The notes: a model not told the origin generated them from the letters alone. Positions 10,897-22,210 are shown, counted from the stretch's first letter. The stretch: DNA of 64,000 nt from Rhodosorus marinus (GCA_029953675.1 JAMWBK010000009.1:434001-498000), one strand, 5' to 3'. Numbers and translations are program-made.

Positions 10897-11861
10897 ACTA
10901 GAATCGCCTCATTCCTTAACGCCTCTCACTGATCTAACTACAACCCTGGAGAGTCTTAAAACCATCCGTCGGAGTAACTTCAGCAGTGCTTGCTGCTTGA
11001 TGCCTCACAGAACCCGACAAGAAAGCTCACCGAACCTCTTCAAAAGGAATTCTGACTTTCTCCGTCCCTCAGGCAGTCTGCGTCGAGAAGCCTTGGAGCT
11101 TGTTGGCAACTCTAAGCAGATTCTTGTTGGTCACTATGGTCAAGCTATTGCTGATGGGCTCCTGGTTCGAGAGAAGTGAATCCTAGGATGTCATTGAGAA
11201 CCTCTTGAGTGTACTAGGGTTGTACTTGTTCGCACTCCATCAGAGCGAGCTGTCGTATGCCTTGCACTGAACATGTGGAAGATTGACGTCCGGGGATGAT
11301 TTACGGACGGAATAATTTAGTTTGTGCTTTAGAATCTTGAACGATTTTGTACGAGCCTTTGTCTTTTTCAGCTCATAGCAGCGAAGGGTGATGGGAGCGT
11401 CTCCTGCACTCCAGTTAGCTCTCGCAAAGCTAAAGAATGGCAGTACCACGATCTTGGCGGTCATGGTCACAACGGCATGTACACTGTGCTAATTCATGTC
11501 GACACAAGAACTACTGCTGCAACTAGTGTTGATGAATTGTCTCTGGAGGAGCTGAAACTCTTCTTTTCCCGTCCGCAGCGCAGCGACTGCTCAGCTTGCT
11601 TTAGTACTGTTAGTGTTTCTCCGGCCCTTTCTGTGGGGATGAGTACTTGCTTTGAAGGTGTAACCGGTACAAATATCATGACAGTTCGGCCTCGGTCCCG
11701 CTGTCTTCACCTAGATGCGGCGACATGGCTGCTGCAGTGCCACGCTCATTGGCGTTCTCCGCCTGAGTCGGGTTTTCGGGTGACAACAGCCTAAAGTCTG
11801 CTGTTTTCGAAGTGGGATATCGACCCTCCGAGACATTCGTTTGCACAAGCAAAAGAAGAGT
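10897..11861. other. Intergenic, no gene supported
   Basis: Short ORFs at 10997-11179, 11240-11470 and 11477-11794 have no recognised domain and no matching splice partners. The interval separates the unknown minus-strand gene from the 3' end of the golgin. Confidence 0.4.
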
Positions 11862-12725
11862 TCAGACTCCGTCGTTATCTTTCTCGACACCATTTGGAGC
11901 CGGTTCTTTTTCTGCGCTATCTTCCTCCTCGGACTTGTCCTCTTCAACCCCATTCTCAACTTCTTTCGTAAGGAACTCCACCCACTTTTCAGACAGCTTT
12001 GCTAGCGGCATGGGATCATCTACGGGAGGTGGTAGCACAAAAGTGCCCAGCCACGAGCCAAGCCTCTTGTTTCCATCCAAACCAATTACAACGCGCTCTT
12101 CTTCGCTGAATTCGAGAACCTTGGACATCAGCTCCAAGACCTCGCGACGGTGTTCTCCAGATTTTTGAAAGCTGCCCACAACGAGCTGTCGAACGACCCT
12201 CCGATCGACCAAATTCGCAATCTTGTCCTCCTCACTAAAGTTCCCCAGCGTCTTTTCGACTTCATCTTTCATTGCCAAGAGCTCTTCCCTAGCCTGTAAG
12301 CAGTCATTCTGCCATCGGCGCACATCAGATTGTAGGCGTCCTTTATCTTCCACAGCTTCCTTCAACGCCGCCTTGATTTTCTCGTTTTCCTCATCAACTT
12401 TCTGTTCTACTAGCCTCGACTCCTTCAGATGACTCTCAACCTTCGAAACTTCATTCTCCCTTTCAGCTTCAAAGTCCTCCAGAACTCTCTTCAAGTTCTC
12501 AAGCTCAATCAGTTCAACCTCGAGACGCCGTTCCCTCTCCAAACGCCGCTTCCGCTCCTCAACCAATGCGCCCCTTGTCGTCTCCAAGTTGTCCTCCAGA
12601 TCTTCAACTGCACGCTCCAGATTATCTACAAGATCACATTTCTCCTTGAGAATCGTCTTCACTAACTCCTCAGCGCCGTTATTATCATACGCTCCATCGC
12701 GACCTACAGTCGCCATGCTCTTCAC
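11862..12725 (-). CDS. Golgin with GRAB domain (GMAP-210 / Rud3-like)
   Basis: Single exon, 287 residues. Residues 20-165 are a long heptad-patterned coiled coil (for example KRRLERERRLEVELIELENL). It is followed by LVDRRVVRQLVVGSF and VLELMSKVLEFSEEERVVIG, which fit the GRAB (GRIP-related Arf-binding) domain of GMAP-210, Rud3 and plant golgin candidates. Such proteins bind Arf1-GTP and tether vesicles at the cis-Golgi. The C-terminal 60 residues are acidic. The start may be 12725 or the second ATG at 12716. The protein is far shorter than animal GMAP-210, closer to fungal or plant versions. Its 5' flank is a long degenerate repeat array shared with the divergent gene at 14452. Confidence 0.75.
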   Translation of the reverse strand: MKSMATVGRDGAYDNNGAEELVKTILKEKCDLVDNLERAVEDLEDNLETTRGALVEERKRRLERERRLEVELIELENLKRVLEDFEAERENEVSKVESHLKESRLVEQKVDEENEKIKAALKEAVEDKGRLQSDVRRWQNDCLQAREELLAMKDEVEKTLGNFSEEDKIANLVDRRVVRQLVVGSFQKSGEHRREVLELMSKVLEFSEEERVVIGLDGNKRLGSWLGTFVLPPPVDDPMPLAKLSEKWVEFLTKEVENGVEEDKSEEEDSAEKEPAPNGVEKDNDGV

Positions 12726-12979
12726 CTTTCACCACACCAGTTGAACCAAATACAGCCTTCATGTATCATCAATCGCAACCCACTGCGACTCAATATACCC
12801 AACAGAAGTCGCTCTCGTATTCTAAGACCAAAGGCAAATCGCACGTCCACAGCTACTGCTACCCTTCCTCGCTGGCAACTCAGCTTCTACTCGATGCCCA
12901 ACAGACTAAGCTCCTCTTCTCCCCCTTCCCCACCCCCACGAAAACTCTGGTACCAATTTAAGCGTACTAGCCCCTCCAG

Positions 12980-14350
12980 TCATCATCTTCTTCAGCTTGT
13001 TCTCCGTACAACCGGCAGAAGAGAAGCATCGACGCTCGTCTAGGATGGTTTTGAGACGCAGGGCAAGCTTCTCTTGACCTAAACTCAAGTAGCAAGTCGA
13101 AAACTGGGAAGACTGTTGAAGAAGACAAGAGTGGATCGCACTCTTTCATAAACCCAGCACTCCGGTTTGCCACGCCACCTTCTTCAGCTTGATCTCTGTA
13201 CAAGCGGCTGAAGAGAAGCATCGACGCTCGTCTAGGATGGTTTTGAGACGCAGGGCAAGCTTCTCTTGACCTAAACTCAAGTAGCAAGTCGAGAATGAGG
13301 AAGACTGTTGAAGAAGACAAGAGTGGATCGCGCTCTTTCAGCATCCCAGCACTCCGGTTTGCCACCTTCTTCAGCTTGTTCTCTGTACAAGCGGCTGAAG
13401 AGAAGCATGGACGCTCGTCTAGGATGGTTTTGAGACGCAAGGCAAGCTTCTCACGACCCAAACTCAAGTAGCAAGTCGAGAATGAGTACTGTTGAAGAAG
13501 TCATAGTGGATCGTTTCTCTTTCAGCGTACCAGCACTCCAGTCATCCATCTTCTTCAGTTGAATCTGGACGCCCATGTAGGATGGTAATGAGACGCAAGG
13601 CAAGATTTTCGTGACCCAAACTCTAGTAGAAAGTCGTCAATGAGGAAGACTGTTCAAGGAGGGAGTGTACGTCTTCCTCTTAAGCGTCCCAGCGCTACAG
13701 TCATCCATCTTCCAGCTTTCTCTATTCAAGCGGCTTAAGAGAAGCATGGATGCTCACGTAGAGGATGGTAAAGTTTACTGACCAAGATTCAGAGAAGTCG
13801 CTTTAAGAAGACGGGGTGGATCTGTTCTCTTCGAACATCTCATCACTCATCTTCTTCTGCTCGTTTGCATCATACAAATGCGAAAGACGAGCACGGAAGA
13901 ACTAGCTGTTAAGTTTGTTGGGATGATGGTCTTGTGATACTACAGTTTTTCCTGACCAAGCTTCAGTCATCGCTTGAAGAAGAAGACAGGGTGGATCTGT
14001 TCTCTTCGAACATCCCATCACTCATCTTCTTCAGCTTGTTCGCGACATACAAATGCCAACGAGGCACACGGAAAATCTAGCTGTGAAATTTTGCTAGGGC
14101 TGGGCTTGAGATACTAGAACGAAGTATTTCCTGACCAAACTTCAGTTATCGCTTTGAAGACGATGACGGGGTAGGATCTCTTCTCTTCGAACATCCCATG
14201 GCTGGTCTTCTTCAGCTCGTTCGCAACATACAAATGCCAAAGAGGAGCATGGAACATAAAGCTGTGAAGTTTGGCTAGGAATGGTCTGGAGACACTCAAG
14301 GAAAGCCTTGCTGACCCAACGCATCGAGGAAGAGGAAGTACCTTGGAAGA
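12980..14350. repeat. Degenerate tandem array of about 180-bp units, eight copies
   Basis: The anchor 'cttcttcagctt' (or a close variant) recurs at 12987, 13179, 13366, 13550, 13709, 13851, 14024 and 14207, so the spacings are 192, 187, 184, 159, 142, 173 and 183. Each unit also carries a GAAGAGAAGCAT-type block, a GGATGGT-type block and a GAAGAAGACAAGAGTGGATC-like block in the same order. The first three copies are most alike; the later ones are diverged and shortened. The array fills the interval between the divergent golgin and acidic-protein genes. Reading frames are interrupted, so it is not a coding repeat. Confidence 0.85.
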
Positions 14351-14451
14351 AGAAGACAGAAAGGGATCGTTGGTAGGGTTCTCGAGTTCTTACTTGTCGA
14401 GTTTAGTTTTGAAGCGATGATTCAGACAATCCCAGGAGGCAGCTGAGGAGG

Positions 14452-15182
14452 ATGGAGTCGTCAAGTGATGATCGGATGGAGTTGGATAGTGAGCAAGAGA
14501 AGAAGGAACTAGAGGATGTGAAAGCCGAATGGCTTAAGTCTGAAGATGACTTCGTCGAGCTCTGTGAAAACTTGACTTTGGCCAAGTTTTCGGCGTTGAA
14601 TAGTGCTGTGGATGACGAGGCGGGGGAGGCAGTTTTCAGGAGTGAGACTGATGAGCTGGAGTTCAAGACAGAGGTGGAAGAAGTGGAATTGCCGCACGTC
14701 AAAGCTGAGCTGGAGGATTTTGACATGAAGACTGAAGGAGATGAGGAGGAGGGGAGTGAGGGGTCTTGGGAGCATGAGCTGGGGATGAATGGATCAGGGA
14801 AACTGCTGGCCGATGCTGCAGACGAGAATTGCGCTGCTCAGAACATAGAAATTGTTGAGCGGAAGGAGCTCTATCAGGATACCGATGTAAAGGTGAAACA
14901 GGAAGGTGCGCACATGGCCGTCAACGCATTTGACATGAATCAACCGTCCCCGTTTGTGAATGCAGAGACCAACTCGGAAGCGCTGGCGGTGCTGCTGAGC
15001 CTACAACCGTTGCTAGCTCCGATGCGAAAATCGTAGTGCCAACGCTGAATTCAGCAAATAGCAGCGATGTGGTAGCGGGTTCAGGTGCTGGTCGCTGTGC
15101 ACTGGGACAGTGTTTGCACCATCGCCAGGATTGTAGACTTTGTAATATCTTTGCGCTCGTCCTCAAGGCTTGTCTCGAGTGA
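14452..15182 (+). CDS. Acidic protein of unknown function with Cys/His-rich tail
   Basis: The ATG at 14452 opens 194 strongly acidic codons rich in E, D and S (for example DSEQEKKELEDVKAEW), ending at 15036. A second frame then continues to a TGA at 15180-15182 with a Cys/His-rich end (CALGQCLHHRQDCRLC), reminiscent of a zinc-binding tail. The frames can be linked in two ways: a 44-nt intron from the GTGAAT near 14955, or one extra C in the CCCC run at about 14947-14950. I cannot decide between them. Function unknown; acidity and possible zinc binding would suit a nuclear regulator, which is inference only. The gene starts about 100 bp after the repeat array. Confidence 0.45.
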
Positions 15183-16033
15183 CTTAAATGCAACAGGCAT
15201 CTTTCAAAAGGGGTTTGGCTTGAGGAAAATTTCACTCTTACTTCGGGTCGTTGTCATTGGCCCCCTCGAAGGATATCCCAGGAGAGCAAGTTTCCGATTC
15301 TTGGGAGCGGCGGAGTAGAGGAATACTTATAGCTATTAAGAGGAGCGCATTGATCTTTTTTTGAGCTTTGCAAGAATCGGAGCAAGAAAATATTTGGCGG
15401 TGTGCCCTGACAGCTTCTGCGGCGGTGTTGGATGCTCGCGCAGTAGAATGTTGCTTTAGCCCCAATCAAGGGGTTGGTGACCCGGCTACCTCCTTTTCCA
15501 ATAGAACCCGCGTGCGGATGATGCTTCGGAATTAGTCGGTACCTCTCAAGGATAGCTTAGTGTTCTTTACTTGAGTGTCTGGTGACGGAGAGAGTTGTGC
15601 TTTTAGCTCTCGAAGAGTTTGAGGAGAGTACTCCAATGGCGTGGAGCAACGGCACTAATGTGCAAACTGATCACCGTGGGAAGCATAGTCGACGTTCAGT
15701 CAGGTCCGATCCAGCATTGAACGCAATGCAGCTGTAGGATCGTGCAAGGGAGTAGTTCGATTGGTGCCGTCTTGGATGAGCGCACAACACCCGAAGACCT
15801 TTCTGACCAACGTCAGGGGGCCGGAGTTTCCCATCTACTTGCCCTTTATATCAAAAGGAATTTCCCTGTTCAGTCTCTCGCCCTCTATTACAACGGGTCC
15901 AAGACGCCTGTCTCATGCCGAAGCGCTCTTTTCTGATCTGGCTGCACGCTTTCTTCTCGGGTACACATGGTCAGGCTACCTATACTAGTAACTGTCGATT
16001 CAACCCGCTCGCTGAGGAAGCAGAAAAGGGTCC
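15183..16033. other. Intergenic, no gene seen
   Basis: No supported coding sequence. ORFs at 15254-15469 (minus) and 15742-15988 (plus) lack recognisable domains. The right end contains the 3' flank of the aminopeptidase gene. Confidence 0.45.
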
Positions 16034-17788
16034 CTATACATTGAAAGTGTTCATGATAAATTTGAAGAGAGCACGCATGCCCTGAGCTTCTCCACCTTCA
16101 GGTCGACCAGGTTTTGAGGACGGGTTGAATCCCATATGGTCGATGTGTATCCACCTGGTAGGTTTCGACACGAACTCCTTCAGGTACAGCGCTGCAGTTA
16201 TCGCGCCCGCGAACCTAATCGTCGAAACAGATTGTAGAAAACGCAAGCGTTAATGTTGTGAATCAGTGTGAACTAGCGGTGCACATCTCTCTTCATTGTG
16301 TATCTCCGTTCGGCCTTACCCTCCAGTAGAACAGTTCTTCATGTCGGCAATCGATGAGTCCAGCATTTTTCTGTAAGGAGCATGAAGCGGTAACTGCCAG
16401 ACCAGATCGTTTTCACCCCTGCTCTGATCCTGGAGCACGCGACCATCTTCCTCATTGGAACAGAACGAGCCTGGAATTTCAACACCCAGCGCCACCCTAA
16501 TCAGCGTGCGTCGAATGAATCAGTGGACTTAACGCAAACTACTTGGAAGAACGATTTTTTTTGACAAATCTTTTTTAGACGCTTACCGCTGGGCTCCAGT
16601 AAGCGTCGCAAAGTCTATGAGCAGATCCGGTTTCTCCTCGCATGCATAATGAAGGGCATCTGCCAGTATCAACCGGCCTTCTGCATCGGTGTTCTCTATT
16701 TCAGTAGTGATACCTTTGCGAGACTGAAGAACGTCCCCGGGGCGATAGGCTTCACCAGAGATGGAATTTTCAACGGCTGGGATTAGGAGTCGAACCCTTA
16801 ATGGTGGGTTAGTCTCCATGATCATTCCTGCTAACCCCATCGCCGTTGCAGCGCCTCCCATGTCCTTTTTCATGTTCCTCATACCGGCAGGTGGTTTGAT
16901 GTCCAAACCTCCTGTGTCATAGCATACTCCCTTTCCAACAACTGTCACCAGCGGAAGCTCCGTTCGCTCTGAGTTGTACCTCAAATCGATGAGCCTTGGT
17001 TCGCATCCAGCTGATCTCGCAGCGCGTCCGACCGCATGGATCATCGGAAATTTCGTTTCCAACAGAGCATCTCCAACGATGCTCTCTGTTCGAGCTGCAT
17101 ACCTTTCGCCGAGGGCCCTTATCGCATTTTCCAGTTGCGAAGGAGTCATGTCCTCGGCAGGGTGGTTGATCAAGTCGCGCGCGAGATACGTAGAGCGAAT
17201 CGCCGCGGCCGTCCTGTCCTTTGGCCAGAACTTCAGAGTCGGAGGTTTAGTATTCTTCTTGGTGCTCTTGTTCTGGCTTTTGTATTTTTTGAACTCGTAT
17301 CCTCCAAGTGCCCAGCCCAGGGACAACGCGTCTTCGTCAAAATTGCCGGTTACCTCGTAGCAAGCGTTGGGTGGAAGCTTTTTGGGCAGATCAGCGTACG
17401 TCCACGGCTCAGACTTTGCAGATCCTGTACTAAGGATGACCTCAGAGACTACCTTGCCGTCATCCACACCTTCTGAACCGCCCATGAATGGGACAACGGC
17501 AATTGATCCGGCCTTTTTACTGCTAAATCGATTCGCGCTCAACCACGCATCCATTCCAGCCGGCTGGGAACGAACCCAAGCATCATATTCGTCCGAAGAC
17601 AACGCCCGGATAGGTATTGTATCGCTACGGTCCTTCTCAAAGAGAGCAGTAAACCGGCTCATATTCTCAACGCAATCCTCTCCACACGATTCCACCGCCT
17701 TGGCAACGACGGTACATCTGCGCTTAGCCGTGGCTGCCTTCGCGGTTGTACGAAACAACCGCAGCGGGGAGACGAAAGCAGTATCCAT
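16034..17788 (-). CDS. LAP: M17 leucyl aminopeptidase, probably organellar
   Basis: Exons 17788-16587, 16496-16320 and 16214-16034 (introns 90 and 105 nt, both phase 2, GTAAG donors, GATTAG acceptors) give 519 residues. M17 enzymes are hexameric di-metal peptidases that remove N-terminal residues. The signature NTDAEGRLILADAL is intact, as are the lysine/metal region GKGVCYDTGGLDIKP and the DFATLTGA segment. The C-terminal exon has the family end GAITAALYLKEFV, WIHIDHMGFN and PGRPEGGEAQG. The first 30 residues (LRLFRTTAKAATAKRRC) look like an organelle transit peptide. CYDTGG rather than the usual TFDSGG is a known variant among bacterial-type members. Confidence 0.93.
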
Positions 17789-19044
17789 AGTTCTTAAACC
17801 TTATAAACTGAAAGACAAAAACAACAACAACAAAAACAGAAACCTGGCAAAATCAGACCCCCTCCCCCTCAAAGAAAAGATCCCATCGATTCTCACCCAA
17901 CGGGTCTCTCCAGTCACCATTTCAATGCTTCCATACCTCACTTTGTCGACAGCTCTACAGTGAGAAAAGCTTCAGCTTTTCCTTCAGAGACACTCCAGAA
18001 AAACACAACCTTTTGATTACTTTTCCAGCTCTAAGTCAAGGACTTAAGACGTCACAGGATCCCAATCGCTCCGATGCATCCTTGACCAATCTTGCTTAGC
18101 ATTTCCATCTCATGAAATCTCGTATTCCCCAATCTCAGCGATTTACTCTTCAGGGTGATTTCTCATGGAAGCGCTGTTTTGGGGGGAACGGGGAGTTGGT
18201 TTTCGTTGACGATTCCATCAACGTGAACGCGACGGTGTTTATACTTTTGGCAAGTTGGGTATGGAAATTATAGAAACGCTGCTGATAAGCACTTGGAAAC
18301 CGACAATGTTTCAATACCGATGACCCGTAGACTTCAGTGGAGTTTCACGACGGAAATTGATGCGACCCGTGGTTTGGACGAAACTCGATGGGCACGTCGG
18401 CTAGCTATGTCAGACTAGGTATTGAAATTAGATAGATGCTGCTGAGGCGCATGTAAATGACATGGTTTAATCCTAATGGCCGCAGACCTCAGTGCTTCTC
18501 ACGAGCAAGCTCGTGAGGACCCTTTTTTCCCTACGGCGCAAGGCACCCAGAGAACATACCAGCTTCTCCGCGGCGAGAGAAGAGTGAGGTTGTGAATGCT
18601 GATATATTGCACATGCAAATTGGTGAAGGAACAGTTCATTGAAACGTAGTTATCATTACAGAAGGCCAAGCACATTCGAGTGAGATATCAGTCTTAAAAA
18701 AGGCTTGAGATAGTGGCGTCCCACCCCAGGTCATTGCAGTTCGAGGTGAAGACTTCTCCCCTTCGGGTTCGATGTGTATCACCATGAAGATAGGATCGTT
18801 TTAACCCGGTGGATATCATCAAGGATGTAGAAATTCTCCGACACAGTTCAATAAGGATGAACATCCCGAATGCCTTCAGCGATTCGTTTGGTTTGAGAGG
18901 CACTGGCGCTTTTGCTCCGCACGCCGGATCTTCAATGGCTTTTATCTGGAGCGGTTGGCGACTTCATATTGAAATGTTCCGAAGAACCACACGGAGAAAG
19001 ATCTATCATCTGGGCAGACTAAGTATCGACAAAAACGCTTGTGA
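17789..19044. other. Intergenic, no gene seen
   Basis: The first 200 bp should be the leader and promoter of the aminopeptidase. The ORF at 18694-18903 (minus) has no recognisable domain. A 9-bp hairpin at 18498-18517 is discussed among the rejected items. Confidence 0.45.
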
Positions 19045-19251
19045 CTAGCCACCGTAACCTTCCGAACAGATGGACTCTTTGGTTTGGGTCGTGAATCCAT
19101 AGCGTACCGGCGTGTGGGCAAACCCAGGTACGTCTCCCTTCCTCAGGGCTGCAATCTTTCGTATTTCTGCGAAGAAGTCGATGTATGAACTCAGTTTGAC
19201 GGTGTTGGTTGCAACAGCAGAGACAAAGCATGCACTGGTAAGCGTCAACAT
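19045..19251 (-). CDS. Hypothetical small protein, 68 residues
   Basis: A minus-strand frame starts with MLTLTSACFVSAVATN and continues in a balanced composition to KESICSEGYGG. The amino-acid mix looks more coding-like than the surrounding ORFs, and the first 15 residues could be a short hydrophobic leader. No family recognised and no splice partner found, so it may be a single small gene or one exon. Confidence 0.3.
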   Translation of the reverse strand: MLTLTSACFVSAVATNTVKLSSYIDFFAEIRKIAALRKGDVPGFAHTPVRYGFTTQTKESICSEGYGG

Positions 19252-19575
19252 GGTCTTATGGCGGGATTATTCCTGGAACTCGGTAATGAGCATGGACCAG
19301 GTCCTTACAGGAAGTCGATTTTATTTACCGATGACTGGGGCAAAAGAAGGTGTTCGCGTTGAATCTCTAGGGTAGACTTCGAAAGCTCCAAACATGGAAA
19401 GAAAGCGACCCCCGAGTTCCTCTCGCGACAACGTCAAAATCATGATCCAAGGCCTTATCCACCAAAAAACTACAAATGATCACAACCAGCAGAAAGGCCC
19501 CCGACAGAAAAAAGGGAATACGAACGCTCAAGGCAAGCAAGAATCGTAAAACTCGCACGAAGCCAAAAGCACAAA

Positions 19576-19752
19576 CTACTTCGCGATCGCCTTATCGAAG
19601 AACACAATTTCGCCCACCTTCTTCCCCGCCATTGTTCCAAGCCCGAACATAATTCCGGAGATCAGCGGAAAAAGGAACACATCCTTGAACTCCGAAAAGA
19701 TGACCTTGTAATCATATTTCTCATCCCCAGCCGTAGCATCAGCAGCCGTCAT
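19576..19752 (-). CDS. Small single-pass membrane protein, 58 residues
   Basis: The ATG at 19752 begins MTAADATAGDEKYDYK, followed by a glycine-containing hydrophobic segment (VFLFPLISGIMFGLGTMAG) and a short basic end (DKAIAK). The frame continues upstream but becomes low-complexity and Phe/Val-rich, like translated leader DNA, so the internal ATG is preferred. Size and layout resemble small mitochondrial outer- or inner-membrane subunits, but no specific family can be named. Confidence 0.45.
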   Translation of the reverse strand: MTAADATAGDEKYDYKVIFSEFKDVFLFPLISGIMFGLGTMAGKKVGEIVFFDKAIAK

Positions 19753-20654
19753 CCTAACTTGCACAAATTTCTCCTTAACAACAACCAACCCACAGAACCG
19801 TTCTAACAAACACGAAGAGGACGTTCGTTGCTCAACAATACAAGGAATACCTCCAACAGATCCAAAAACAAAGCCAAAAAAATAACCAAGAGTCCAGCAC
19901 TCCTCCTCCACCTCCAACAAATCTTCTACAAGCCCATCCAAAGTCTAAACCACCAGATCTTCCTCATCAATGACAAAAAGCTAAAAACGAAAACGCTTCT
20001 GATGATCACAAATCCATGATTCAATCAAAACAATACTCTTCAATCCAAATTATATTCTTCATCCAATGGAACATAAGTAAGAGTTTTTCTTCGCCAATAG
20101 AAGTGAGTTTCAAAATATAGCTTAGATGTATCTATATTTACTTAGATGTGAGAATATTACTTTCTAGATGTATTATTTTAGTTTTATTTGGAATTTTAGG
20201 ATTAATTTTAGAAGGATATATTTTGTATGAATGTAGTTTTAAAATATCAATCTTTATGGATGAGAAAAAGAATATTTAGTTTTGAGAAATGAAGTTTATG
20301 GTACTGATTTTGATTGTGGAAGTTTTCGGTTGGGGGTAGGGTTGCTGGGAGCATTTTGGAGAAGACAGCTACCGCGTGCATCGTTCCACACAGCTTTCAG
20401 ATGGCCGCCCTACCCCGCACCGAGAGCAGCTGTGCTGTACTTTATGTCTGTAACTGTCGAATCTTAAACGGACAGTCCCCAAAGTCCGAGTCTGGAATGG
20501 ATCCGAGGAACAGCCATGACCGCGAAAGCAAAGCTGACCTTCTTCCCGTTTCAGGTATAATTAGGATTGTCGTTTTACTTTATGTTGGGATCACCAAAAA
20601 GCTTCAATAGCGATGGATAACATTCTCCACTCACAAAACTAGAGAGATGTATGC
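19753..20654. other. AT-rich intergenic stretch
   Basis: Positions 20030-20290 are strongly AT-rich with no coding signal. ORFs at 20282-20610 are unrecognised. The right end is the 3' flank of the peroxidase gene. Confidence 0.5.
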
Positions 20655-21979
20655 CTACCAGAACATGCCCTTCTTCTTCTCACCCTTTTCAAATGCCTTC
20701 ACGCCGTTCTCTTCAAGCTTCTTAAAGGCGGCGCTGAAATCGGTGAACCATTTCTCCTCATCTTTGGCGTAGATTTCCACCCATTTGCGGAACTCCTTGT
20801 CCCAGATCATGGCCATGTCACTTGGCAACATCATGAGATCGCCTGTCGGGTCTTCGAACTGGAAAGGACCATCCCACTGCTTCACAGTCCATGCGTTCTC
20901 CAGCAGCTCCCTGTAGAATTCATTCGAGAAGGTCGTCGGAGCTCTCGTCCAAGGCCCATCGTATCTGCAGATCGTAGAGATAAAGTGTGCAGGACGATGT
21001 TTAAGACTTCAATATATTCGACAAGTTGTAATTCATGCTGCTCCAAGAAGACCTACCCACTCCTCGTGCTGTAGCAGCGTCCAAGCGCATGTGCACCAGA
21101 GAGGGCGACGATCTCCTGATCGTTGAATCCTTGCCTGTAGAATATGTCTCTGAGATGCTGAATGGTTGCTGGGACGGAGCCCTTATCCGCGTCTGGCAAT
21201 CTACCATCTGGCGTGGTAAACGATTCGTCCTTGTCGACACGTCCAGGCCTCCACGCAATCTTCAGCCGCGCCGGAGGAGGAAGAAGGAAATCTTTGTGGA
21301 GTAAGAACCTACAACGTTCACCTGTTCTTGTTTTGGACTGAGATAATGTGCGATATACTTACGCTAGGGCCACCCATGTACTCAATTGAATACGCCCCGG
21401 CGAGAGTCCATAGGTCACCGTATGTAATTTGTGGAAACTGCTTCTTGACCTCTTCAAGCTTGTCCCTGGCGATACCAAGGCCGGCGTTGGCTGCATGTCC
21501 AGCCTCTGCTTTGAACCTCATCGTTGCACCTGTAAAATGAACAAAGCAGATCGTTCATTGTCAGATAGCCTGTGACGAAACCCTCTCACAGATGTGGAAA
21601 GCAGGCGCCTACCGTCTGAGCCCCCGGTCTTGGAACTCACATCGTAAGTTCCGGATGCATGCCAGGCAAGGCGGACCAAAGTAGGGCCCATGTTGTCATC
21701 ATCGTCAAGAATCTTCTCAATGGCTTCCTTAACTTTCCCATAATCAACCGACGTATCCGCATACACAGGCGCCCCTCGACCGGACAGCGCCGAGACTCCC
21801 GCAGCTCCGAGAACCACAACACCAACCGTCTGAGCAAAAACCCGCGAGCTTCCGGTAAATCCCGCATGAGATGCAGACGTCGACATCCCACGAACTGACT
21901 GCCTTCCCGTCAACCCCAACCTCCCAGCATTCAAAACCGGATAGGATCTCCGTAACACAAACACAGATCGATTCATCAT
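20655..21979 (-). CDS. Class I haem peroxidase (ascorbate / cytochrome c peroxidase type)
   Basis: Exons 21979-21613, 21529-21363, 21259-21057 and 20964-20655 (introns 83, 103 and 92 nt, phases 1, 0 and 2) give 348 residues. It reduces H2O2. The distal haem motif [12 protein letters not shown], the proximal histidine motif [19 protein letters not shown] (the cytochrome-c-peroxidase Trp191 position) and MMLPSDMA (the proximal Asp) are all present. The residue before SGYDGPW is Arg, as in ascorbate peroxidases, while the C-terminal half ([15 protein letters not shown]) is more cytochrome-peroxidase-like, so this is a hybrid-type enzyme. The first 75 residues have a basic amphipathic leader and then a hydrophobic segment ending near PVYAD, like a bipartite signal to the mitochondrial intermembrane space or thylakoid lumen. 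Confidence 0.92.
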
Positions 21980-22117
21980 GTCCAAAACACCACAAAAAGA
22001 AAAACAAAACACCACAAAAAAAAAACCTACACTCTGTATCAAAACAACTCTATTCTAAACACAATCTGGAAACGATCTTATGGTCCAACAAATTACAGGT
22101 TAAGACCAGGATTCTTC

Positions 22118-22169
22118 TCCACCTTCCCCTTCCTTCCCTCCTCCCCCTCCTCCCCCCCACTCCCCCTTT
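22118..22169 (-). other. G-rich tract upstream of the peroxidase gene
   Basis: On the plus strand this is almost pure C and T, including runs of five and seven C. The minus strand, the sense strand of the peroxidase promoter, therefore has several G runs within 50 nt, 140-190 bp upstream of the ATG at 21979. It could form a G-quadruplex or act as a purine-rich promoter element; this is inference from sequence only. Confidence 0.5.
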
Positions 22170-22210
22170 CGCTTCGAGCTCGTATCTCAACTGCCCCAAC
22201 ATCCAAATTT

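Noticed and set aside
12967-13467. A 166-codon minus-strand ORF within the repeat array, with internal protein repeats.
   Set aside because: The repeat period changes from 192 to 187 and 184 bp, which breaks the frame between units. The ORF is a product of the array, not a selected protein.
12980-14350. CRISPR-like array, because of regular direct repeats.
   Set aside because: Units are long (about 180 bp), degenerate throughout and without constant short repeats or unique spacers, and the genome is eukaryotic.
18498-18517. A 9-bp hairpin (CTCACGAGC / GCTCGTGAG) followed by a run of T, like a bacterial terminator.
   Set aside because: The window is eukaryotic nuclear DNA and the hairpin follows no recognised gene end, so a rho-independent terminator is not credible.
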